DNA of 64,000 nucleotides, from contig OY752151.1 in the NCBI GenBank assembly GCA_963573315.1, positions 1,488,001 to 1,552,000 of the forward strand. The letters are read 5' to 3'. This DNA is from Entomortierella parvispora. Lineage: Eukaryota; Mortierellomycota; Mortierellomycetes; Mortierellales; Mortierellaceae. The notes under the pieces were generated by a model. The model did not search any database and was not told the origin of the DNA. It saw only the letters and a program-made list of their open reading frames with translations. This document shows positions 54,959 through 64,000 of the stretch, in pieces. The translations under genes and the position numbers were made by a program. Positions within the stretch are counted from its first letter, which is position 1, and every line of letters begins with the position of its first letter.

Positions 54959-56072
54959 GTTGTTCGTAGTAGATACAGTTCTGGGACACTAGGTCTGATA
55001 AAGTTTGGGCGTCTGTGGTGGGATGGCACAGGCACAGAGACGCATAGACAGCTGGCGAAAACGCGTGGTGCGACAGCGAGAAGCGAGAGCAGCAAGGGCA
55101 GGGCTGGTCAGATAGACTGAGGGTCGTTCGCCTCTTTGGTCGCACTCAGGCGCAGGTAACAGTAACAGAATCTCGCGAGAACAGCAATGCGATGCAAGCA
55201 CTCAATGAAGAAGAGAGATTGCTGTGATTGCTCACTCTCGGCGGCAGGGCCTCCCTTTAGTACATACGTTCTGCACGCGTCAAACGGGATGGACGTTCTC
55301 TCGTCGCCACCAGCCCTTAAGAACAGTCCCGCCACCGCAGCACTTTACGCGCCACTTTCCCTCATATAACACACATCCATTCACACACTCTCTTGTTCAT
55401 CAACCATGCCCGTCCTCATGCACTACTTTCCAGCGTCATCGCCCTTCCCATGCACTACTTTCTCGCTTTGAACGCAACGACTTGCAACACCTCGATCTGG
55501 CGGAAACCACTACCACTTCGTTCCCGACGACAAGATTACTATCAAAGACATGATTTTCTGCTGGTTTGGTTGGTTGGTGGTGGTTGTTTTTTGTGTTGGT
55601 TGGTTTCTTGCGATGGTGTGTTCTTGTGCTGGTGCGTTCTTGTGTTGGTGGGTTTCTTGTGTTGTTGGTTTTTTTATATTGTTGTTTCTTGGTTTGGATG
55701 GTTCGGTTGTTGGCTGTTGGCTGTTTGTTGTTTGAGGGTTGCTGGTTGGTTCTTTTCTTGTTCGTTTCTTCCCCATGTCTTGGCTCTCAGGTCGACCGCT
55801 CCCTCTTACAACCCCGCCCCCAGTTAGCGAAGGACGTCCTTGTGCGTGGGCGACCCCTATGCTGAATTTATTCTAGTCGCGCCATGGTGAGTGGGTGAGT
55901 AGGGAACCATGGAGGCGTCGCTGGGTATCTCTAGGCACAGTCTTCGACCTGACCGGCCACCCAAGGTAAGTCAAGGTAAGTGGGGCGCGATGGCCTGCCG
56001 CCTGCTCGCTGGCGCGCCCTGCACTACTTGTCTCTACATACCCAGAGCAAGCTGACTGAGAGCAGGCCTTAG
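54959..56072 (-). repeat. Conserved non-coding block upstream of F-box copy B
   Basis: Matches 51295-52428 in the same orientation. 55060-55560 is virtually identical to 51385-51890; the GT-rich array is shorter here. Confidence 0.88.
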
Positions 56073-56551
56073 CTGTTATTTGTGTTCATCATAATCTAAT
56101 AAAAGCATCTGGGACCAAGTACTCACCGAAAGCTGACCGTATATCCTCGGGATACAAGGAACCCTTCATACTGGATCATATCCTAGGGCTACGTGGAACC
56201 ATTGCTGTCAGCATCGTCGGTATCCCAAAGTTTTCTTCCACTGGAGTAGCAGTAGTCCTGCGATCTTTGGACCAGTTTTCAGCTCGCCACTCCTCCATTG
56301 CACGCGTTTTGGTTGGTTTGCCGGCCAAGATCGTTACTTATCTTTCATGGACTTGCAGTTGCCGTTGCTTGACACGTTAGTATCAAAATAAAACATGCCA
56401 TCAACTATGAACGAGTGTTTATTTGATGTTTAGAAATGCTTGTGGGGGGTGGGGGTGGTGGTTTTTGAGCTTTTCATAACAACCTTGACCCACTGAGAAG
56501 AAACAGAAGGAAGGAGCAGACTCTCAAAAATAAACCAGTTAATTTTCCTCT

Positions 56552-58495
56552 TTAGACGACAGCCTTGTTGCTGTTGACCTTCGTCAATCCACTGGCTGTA
56601 GGGGCAGGAACGTCAATGATGACCGAAGGCATACCACTGTTCGAGTTGGCCCCCAAGGGAGAAGCCGGGTCCAAGAAGCTCACACCTCCGTTGTTATTAC
56701 CGGGCACAGATCTGGAGTATTGCACATTTGAAAGTCTTCCTTCGTTCTCCTGGGCCATCAGCTCGTGAACCTTGTCCAGCGACAAGGCCGAGAGTTCTTT
56801 AGCCGACAATCTTGAGTTGGCCAGAGGAAAGTTGTTATCGGAAAAGATCCAGTCGGTAGGCACGGGAGAACGAGTTGCCACCATTGACTCGACCTCGGCT
56901 TGAATGACCTTACAGAAATCATCCAAGGGTAAATCGTTGTAGTCGTCGTTGAAAGGGTTCTCAATCTCGTAACCGATACCCAGGATTCCCAACAACGTGA
57001 ACGCGGACAACATCACCGCGGGGATCATCAAAGCGGCCAAGCTGCTGACCAATTGGAAAGGCAACGACAACAGATAGATCCAGGTGGCGTGGTGTAAATG
57101 AATCGAATAAGCCAAAGGAATCGGCGTCCTGAGAATCCTCTCGAATCCTGTCAAGCAGTCGACCATCATCACCAAGGCGTTGTTCATCATTGTCAAGGTC
57201 GCAGCATCGACCTTCTGTTTGTTACTGCAGGCCTTGATGTACGATCCAATATAGTAAGTCAGCTCCACGGGGATATTGGTTGGTGTCAAGAAGTCAAAGG
57301 CCAAGGCTTGGCTCTTGGACTGGCGATGACGAGCTCGGGTGCCGCCGGACTGACTGATGTTCGAGCTGGCTCCAGCAGCCAGTTGGGGCTGTCCGCCAGA
57401 TTTCTCAGACAAGTAAGAACGAGCTGGTGCTTGCTGTTGAAGGGTCTCAAGAGCAGTGGGGATATCGGTGCGCCAGTCCATGGGTTGAGTCGAAGTCGGA
57501 AGAGAATATTTGGGGATATGGGCCAGGAGCTCGACCATGTCCTCGTAATCGTATCCGTATTCCTCTCGCAAGTAATGCTTGGTCGCGTACGCAAACGCCA
57601 CCAATAGATTAATAGCCGATTTCTTCTCGAGCACATCCCGAGTCTCGGTCTCGGCCACACAGACCCAGATACCACGGGTCAAGTTGCGGATCGAGAGCGT
57701 CATCTGGGACCAGAGACGGCGACCTTCCCAATAACGGTCGTAGGCTAGTCGGCCGTTCGAGAAAAGAGCACCAAGGAAAGAGTCAGAACCGGTTGGTGAC
57801 ATTTTTTTGGTATTTTTGTTTTTTTGTGGCGTAAGTGACCGGCTGCGGCCTTTCCTTTTCCCCAATCGTTTGGACCCTCAAGCCCAACAGTAAATGAAAT
57901 GAGGCCCAGAGAGCAGGAAAGAAAATATGAGCACGTCCGTGGTCCAACAACCACAGTTAGCCTTTTCCGCGGGAGCCTCGGGCAGACACATCTCATCACG
58001 CTCAATTGCAATAAAGGCTAAAGCCAGGGGTGAGGGAATTTTGTGCGGTTGCAACTATAAAGAGAACCTACCAGTGTTGGTGCGGAAGACCAGCAACAGC
58101 GATACAACCATACCCATGATGGAAACCAGGGACTAATTGACACGAAGAAGGGGCACATTAATGAATTAGAGTCTCGACCACTCAGCGTTGCATTTGCAAC
58201 CACTCAAATCTCCGTCAGGTCGCCGTCTGTTTTCCTGTACGTCTCCTGGTATTCGATCGAGATCTAGTCCCTCGGTCTTTTCCCCTGACTGACTCTTTTC
58301 GGTCATTTAAGGAAGACTTACCAAACTGTAGTTCATTTTCCAGTCTGTGTACTGGTGGATTACAAAGACCACGGCAGAGTAGATACCCACCAAGGCAATC
58401 TGCCACCAGATTGCCAAGATAACAGTACCCTTGACTCTGAGCATCAAGGGCCACTTGCTCCTCACATACACGGTGGTGCCGTACTTGCGAGGCAT
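56552..58495 (-). CDS. Bestrophin-family (UPF0187) membrane anion channel (475 aa)
   Basis: Homologue of the bestrophin/RFP-TM chloride-channel family found in fungal membranes. Exons on the minus strand: 58495-58322, 58132-58072, 57744-56552 (1428 nt); the 61-nt middle exon supplies SLVSIMGMVVSLLLVFRTNT, and its join to AYDRYWEGRRLWSQMTLSIR gives the family signature FRTN-AYDRYWEGR. The N-terminus MPRKYGTTVYVRSKWPLMLR is cytosolic and the first helix is about 22-47. Two later helices surround YSIHLHHATWIYLLSLPFQ and ALMIPAVMLSAFTLLGILGI, followed by the conserved IENPFNDDYNDLPLDDFC. The C-terminal ~100 residues are Ser/Pro-rich and probably cytosolic. Intron 2 (327 nt) is long for this window. 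Ion selectivity is inferred from the family. Confidence 0.88.
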
Positions 58496-59695
58496 CTTAT
58501 TCTATTATTTTTGTGTTGTAGTTGTTGTTGATGGTCGTTGCGATTCACCGATGAATGGAGATGAATGAGCTTTTGGGGGCGTTCTCCAAGGATTCGTCCT
58601 TGTTTGTGCCTGGTGGTCACAAAAATCCCGAGGAGGTGTTACAACTGTGGGGAGGGGATGTGGTGAGGGCCAACTGTGCTTTTATCGTCCCGGGTGAAGA
58701 AATGTCGAAGTATGGGTGACAAGATGGTGAAAAGGAAAGAATAAGAGGAAACGAAGAGAGGTGAAGAGAGAAGGAGGAAAGGTGAAGGTGTAGAAAGAAA
58801 GGAAAGAGTGGAAAGGACAGGCTCTCTGGTTTTTTTGTTCAAGGTCTATTATGACAATCGAAGGCGCGGAAAGGATGAACGGCACAGAGACAAGGGACAA
58901 CAGAAAGAGTAGATTTTTCGCGCTGGCAGAACAGTCAGGGGTTTATTCTTGGAGTTGTGGGCCTGAATGGGCTTTGGTTGGTGGACGGCAATTGGACACA
59001 CAACTCGACCGACGGCAGGGGGAGAGAGACAGACCCACACATCTCCAAAAAAGAAGAGCAATTGCCAGGAGACACACACAGGGGAATCAGAAATCGTCTA
59101 TCCGGGGGTCCCCCCATCCCTCCAGTCTCCGAGGGGAGGTTCATTTTTAATTTTTTTGCGGTCATGGATCAGAACTCAAAGGTCCAGATCCTCCTCCCAT
59201 CGGACCGTCACTGCTGGGGTCAAGCCCGGTTCAGTTTCCCGAGCTTCTGTTGCCACCTTGTGCTTTTTTTTTGCGCCGTTGCCTCTCTCAGACTGTTTTA
59301 GATCCTGCATGCCGTCCATGAGAGCCACAGGCGCTAGCAACGATTATTGGAGGCTCTTGCTGTTCCTTTGTCGTCGATGACCACCCTGGCAACCATTTTC
59401 ACCCCAGCCCAACCTCCCTTCCCACTGGATAGCATACCAACATTGAATGTCCTTTAGCACTAGTTTCCTTCTGTGCAACCCTGCTTTCCCAAACATGATT
59501 TTCCCCGATCACGCCGCATCAATTTCAGCCTTCTGACAAACGGTTTTTTAGAATGACAATCCTCCCGCTCGATAAAAAAAGAGGCGTGTCCGGCTTGACT
59601 TTGCTATGCCTTACTGTTTGATTGTTTGAGCTTTATTCCTCATTCTAATTGATGGGGGACCTTGGATTCAAGACGGGACATTGGCTGGAGGTAGA
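58496..59695. other. 1.2-kb region without a recognisable gene
   Basis: Upstream of the bestrophin gene. 58680-58840 is purine-rich (promoter-like on the minus strand). Open frames on both strands lack domain-like sequence. Confidence 0.45.
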
Positions 59696-60144
59696 TTACG
59701 AGAACGAAGAGTTATGAGAATGAAGAGTGATGAGAGTGACCTTTTTCAGATACAGGCGAACCAGCAGAATCAGGAGAAAAGCCAGGGTTCGGCACCTTGC
59801 CTGTTTCAGGTTGCTGGAGATGGTAAGACAGTGACGGGATAGGAGGAAAGCCAACAGCGACAGGAGGAGGGACAACAGCAATAGGGGAAGGAGGACAGCA
59901 GCAACGGAAAGAAATAGGGTAGAGGGTGAAGGAGATGGTTAACCCTTGTCAACAAAGTCACTGTTTGTCGATGCTTAAACCATTGACGCGTTTCCGGTCA
60001 GTCTACGGTCACGCCTGAGTTCGCAGTATCGAACTGACTCTTCAAAAACATCCAGACCTGGAAGATGTCGAACGGTCATGGATGTATTCGATGAAGCGAT
60101 GAAGTGATGCCGTTGCAGGATAGAGGTGTTGTCTGTTAGATTAC

Positions 60145-60971
60145 TTATGGTGCCAGAGAGATTACCACGCTAAATGAGCTGGCCGGAAAGACTGGAGAAT
60201 ACAATCTCGGGGTACCCAACGGATTATGGAACCGAAGACTGAGGGTCGTGACAAGCCCAGAAGAAGGACTGGCAGGAGTGGCATCAGTACCACCGATAGT
60301 AGATGTAAGCTGCCCGATGGTGATAAGAGTCGAAGACTTCAGACCAACGATGGACCCACTCAGCGCCATTTGGGACAAAGCTTTCTGGAGCTCAGGATTG
60401 CCGTTAGAGGCAGAAGGCGTCACGGAAACTGGGGCAAAGGTGAACCAGGACCAACGATTCGAATCAAGACGAACGGCGCCGAAAGGAATTATATATCTTT
60501 CAGATCCCCCAGACATAGCCCGCCCCAAGAACAAGTCGCGATACACTTGAGTCCATTGGAAAAGCTCTAGAACAAGTCCCGATCCCAGATCTCAAATTGG
60601 GCCTACCCTGAATAGTGCTCCCGCCTCCTATCGTCCGAGTGCTTGAAACCTATCGACTGCCCTAGGGAAACTCTCAACCAACGCTGGGAAGAAGCCTACT
60701 TTTTCTACTTTGCCTTCTGGCCTCATTGTAAAAGCGGTGCTGCCTCCTCTTCTCTATTCCGGTCATCGATGGCAGAGTGGCAGGCGGTGGAGCAAACAGT
60801 ATCTTACTCCAGTGCACTTGGGATGACTGAATTGTTAACTGGATCATCCGCGGCAAACGGATTGAGATAAAATACGAGAATCTCAACCACGATGAGAGGA
60901 ATCGCCACAATAACAGCCCAGCCCAATGAGCCGATTCCTGGAGCTGAGCGGTCGACGTTGAAGTTGGTCAT
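60145..60971 (-). CDS. Candidate spliced gene for a single-pass membrane protein, structure unresolved
   Basis: On the minus strand an ATG at 60971 opens MTNFNVDRSAPGIGSLGWAV and continues into a clear membrane helix (GWAVIVAIPLIVVEILVFYL) up to a GTAAG donor at about 60807. A second open block (to 60145) encodes LFQWTQVYRDLFLGRAMSGG, ERYIIPFGAVRLDSNRWSWF and LSGSIVGLKSSTLITIGQLT, protein-like but with no domain I know. The obvious acceptor (TTCTAG before about 60566) does not match the donor phase, so an extra exon or another donor is needed. A Pro-rich open block at 59696-59940 might be the last exon after a GTAATC donor at about 60167. Treat as provisional. Confidence 0.35.
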
Positions 60972-63900
60972 GAATAAAGACCGCTATCTTTGGTAATGAC
61001 TTCTTGTTGGAAGACGTTGACGGATGTTGCCCTGGTTCAGGTGCTACCGAAGAAGCGGCGGTCGACGGTGAAGACGGTCGATCGTTGTTTATGTCGTTGC
61101 CTCCTTTCCTGATTTTCTCGGTAGAGGAGCCACTGGCGGTGCCACGTTGATTTAGTGCTTGGTGACGGTGGACTTTTTCATCGTCAGTGTTCAGGTCGAG
61201 AGATTGTAGGTGAGTATGGATCGGAAGAAGAAGAGGCTGTGGACTTGACAAGTTGATCCGAAGAAGAGTTGTGGTTGCTGCTCATCTGTCGATCTCAATT
61301 GCTTTTTTTTTGTTGCGTGCGATCAATGGGACTGATGGAAGAGAAAAAAGAGCGCATGCGAGCAAGGAGTGCAGAAAAGTCAAAATGGGGAGTGTGGAAA
61401 AGGCCCCCCACCGATGACATCGTTGGAAAAGGTCCAAGTCGCATCAGACGCTGCTGCGATGGCAGACGAAGAGACAAGATATACATCGCGAGGGGTGAAC
61501 GGTCGGTTGACGTTCAAAGTTACCGACAGGGGCACACAGGTCCAGACTCTATCCAACCAGGCACTCAAGATGGCCTCGTCGGTCTGGTTCTTTACTGGGA
61601 CTGGTTTGCCGGACGCCTTTCCAGCCCTTGGCAAGAGTGTTTGTCGTATCCCTTTACAACTTTTCTGCTCGGTCGAATCTGCTGTGCATAGGAGACGTCG
61701 TGATTGGCTCACTGAGTTCGATAATAGTTCACAGCAGATCTGCAGATCTGCTTGACTCCACGACTTCTTGCTCTTCCATTGAAGCCACCACATAGTTTGC
61801 AAGTTGAGTTCAGCAACTCCAACAAGACAGTCATTTTGTGCTGGTGTTCAACCTCCGAAGTAAAAAGGGGAATAAGGTCGGTGATCTTATTTCTCTTGGT
61901 TTTCTTGCAACAGATGTTCATGAGAAGGACGGTGGAGGTGAAGGAGGAGGTGAATGAAAAAGGAATTCACGCAAAGCTTTGGACTGAGGAGGACCACTCT
62001 AGCCTTGATTGCAAGAGCAACAGAATCTGTGCCCTGCTTTCGCTCGCGGAGCACTCTAGGAAGAATGAAGGTGCAGGGTCCAAGGTAGAACGTTAGAAGA
62101 ACACGAACAGCTGCAGTATGACGAACAGCAATGGGGCGCACGGGAGTGTCAAAGTTACTGCCTTGCAGCCTTTGTGATTTTGACTGTCAATTGAAACTGA
62201 AAAAAAGAGTCATCCTTCGCTCCCTGCATCGCATCGTCCCTGTTTGAAGGTTAGTTCTTCCCTCAAGGAGCTAGTGCACGCTCCGATGACATGAGAATGA
62301 AAAAGAACAATGGCAGGAACCCTATCCCCTAGGGCTTTTCGGGTTCACGTATATGTATGTAAAGAAAAGAAGAAGTGCGCCTATTCTTTTTGTGGCACCA
62401 GCAAAAGGAAAGGAAAGGATTCTCCGCCCTCCCTTCATCCGCTCTCATTTGTTCGAATCGGGGAACCAAAGCAGCTCTTTCACATGGAGAAACAAGCTTG
62501 GGATATTGGCCTACATCAGCAGACCACACAACATATTCACCAGAGAATAATTGAACATGAGGGAGGAGAGGGATGCCCTCCAAAAGGAGCGCCAAGGTGA
62601 GCAGACCCGGCGCTCTCGACTATTACTCGCGTGATTGTTTGTGGACTGAGAGATCTTCTCTTGTGTTCGGCGCCGCCTCCTCTCTTTTTCTTTTTGGTTG
62701 TTCAGGGTAACACAACACTACCACACGACCATGGAGACGTTACACACAGTTTGAACCGATCACTCGCAGGAGGATCCCTTTTCGGTCCGATGATGGTTGT
62801 TGGAAATCGAGGAGGATATTCAATGACTCGACTCTTGGAAGGATGAACGAAAGAGAACCAGGTGCACACAAACAGGAAACCGTGAAAGCTACTGTGTTAT
62901 TGTTTTGATGTTGCAATCCTTCAGCCCGAGGGAACAGAGAAGGGATCAAAACAAAGCAGTAGCGCCCGGCCCTTTACACGAGAAATCGGCCGCAAGAAAA
63001 GGAAAGGCCCCTTTGACATTTGGCATGGGACACTTTGATCACAAACAAAAGAACCCATGCGAGGCAATTTTTCTGCCATTGAACACGGGATGTTGACCTC
63101 TCATGTTTCTCAGTGCTGCGACTCAACCTGCGCGCCTTGCCTTTGCTGAAGACACTGCACCGCGCGAGGAATCCGGGTTGGGAGTCCAGACTTCCAGACT
63201 AATCCTTTTCGAGTAAAGGATCGAAATAACGTGGGCAGCTGGACCCACTCTGGTTGGCTGGTTTCTTCTGCATGGTTCCATGGGAGGCTCTAGTTGTACC
63301 CATGTGCCTGAGCTGAGATCGGGGCATGAGCGACGGAGGCAGAAAGGTGGGGGGGGGGGGGGGCTGGAGCTGGAACCCGACAGAAAATGCTGTAGCTATT
63401 TTGGACTTCGTTCTACAACGGAGCAGATACATTTTGGAGAAACCGAGTGTATTACCAAATAGCAAATACAGTATGCATGTCGAACAAAGCAGGTTCAGGC
63501 ACAATACAGGGACCAAGTACCTTCGACCACAGGAGTGAAAATCAGATGATGCGGGGAGGGAAGGGAAAACACCTCCTTTTGAGATCAACAAGGTCAACCT
63601 CGTTCATCAACGCCCCGCCATTCTGGTCACAGCCCACCTTCCTGTGAGAGAACGGGAGCGGACAAACGTCTTTGGAAATTGGGATGCACTGCAGCAACGT
63701 AGCAGTCTTGCTACATATTGCTCTTTTTGGCCCAAACGCCTGTCCACGTTTCTGTCATCCATCCACCATGGTCCCTGGGAGACGAGTGCTACGAGCAAGC
63801 TCGATGATTGGAGGAGGCAAGGATGCGCCAGGACGTGCAATGGAAGAAAAAAAAGGGTGGTACCATGACTAGGTATCTGCGTTCATTGATGGCCGTCCAT

Positions 63901-64000
63901 AGCTCTAACCATCATTACCATTCATGAAGCTGAAAGTCATTAATGCGACATAAAAAAAACTGGAGAAGAGCTGAGTTCTTTTTTTTTTTTTTTTTTTTTT
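60972..64000. other. 3-kb terminal region without supported genes
   Basis: Overlapping open frames at 61269-61802 on both strands are of about equal length and give no domain match; other frames are short. Holds a 15-nt G run at 63349-63363 and ends in at least 22 T residues (63979-64000), which may mark an assembly edge or a homopolymer continuing beyond the window. Confidence 0.45.
63349..63363. repeat. Poly(G) run
   Basis: Fifteen consecutive G residues. Confidence 0.9.

Larger units (their letters stand above)
52858..56445 (-). repeat. Tandem duplicated F-box unit IV (about 3.6 kb)
   Basis: Second copy of the 49208-52855 unit, directly adjacent and in the same orientation. Its right-hand end (56072-56445) repeats the GCATCTGGGACCAAGTACTC segment with more differences. 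Sequence beyond 56446 is unrelated. Confidence 0.88.

Noticed and set aside
49208-56445. Two flanking repeats interpreted as an LTR retrotransposon
   Set aside because: The repeated units each contain a complete F-box gene, and there is no reverse transcriptase, integrase or primer-binding site between them.
61269-61802. Overlapping 128-140 codon frames on both strands
   Set aside because: Equal-length frames on opposite strands with no domain, splice or promoter support; cannot choose either.
1-64000. tRNA or rRNA genes
   Set aside because: Scanning for T-loop-like GGTTCRANNCC sequences with matching stems gave only isolated partial matches; none was convincing by eye.

Overview
The window is nuclear DNA of a filamentous fungus. 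Genes are split by short GT-AG introns (mostly 70-140 nt, with in-phase joins), promoters are pyrimidine-rich, and the protein families are eukaryotic (TAF6, MIC60, SLX4, AP180, a TPX2-domain protein, bestrophin, GH47). The gene set, the intron style and the repeated F-box genes would fit an early-diverging lineage such as Mortierellomycotina. That placement is inference; no rRNA or other marker is present.

Layout. 1-2466 (-): 3' truncated GEF1/ClC-type chloride transporter. 2807-4560: a fold-back element with inverted arms built of ~190-nt tandem repeats. 4813-6389 (-): a seven-exon gene of unknown function, divergent from TAF6 (6563-8449, +) across only 173 bp. 9239-12416 (+): GH47 alpha-mannosidase. 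12826-15616 (+): a full-length eEF2 paralogue that has lost its GTPase motifs. 17108-19618 (+): soluble fumarate reductase fused to cytochrome b5. 19786-22235: a repeat unit with a decayed F-box gene. 22251-25394: gene-poor, with a small ORF, a minisatellite and a hairpin/inverted repeat. 25395-27504 (+): MIC60. 27858-28448 (-): Cys/His-rich protein. 28847-33479 (-): SLX4, divergent from a TPX2-domain gene (33936-36162, +). 36755-37594 (+): intronless TPR protein. 37818-39611 (-): unknown, possibly mitochondrial. 41244-42932 (-): sodium/solute-symporter family transporter. 44610-47244 (+): AP180/CALM endocytic adaptor. 47356-49012: a second, deeply decayed F-box unit. 49208-56445: two ~3.6-kb tandem units, each with an intact F-box gene (-). 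56552-58495 (-): bestrophin-family channel. 58496-64000: mostly without recognisable genes, with one incompletely resolved membrane-protein candidate near 60145-60971.

The genes are ordinary, scattered housekeeping genes and do not form a metabolic cluster. Two themes stand out. First, a conserved eEF2 paralogue whose catalytic GTPase motifs are gone while the diphthamide loop is kept. Second, a repeated cassette (F-box gene plus ~1.1 kb of conserved non-coding DNA) present four times in two orientations and in all stages from intact to relic. Exon coordinates were obtained by reading splice sites by eye and checking that phases and total lengths are multiples of three; no alignment or RNA evidence was available.
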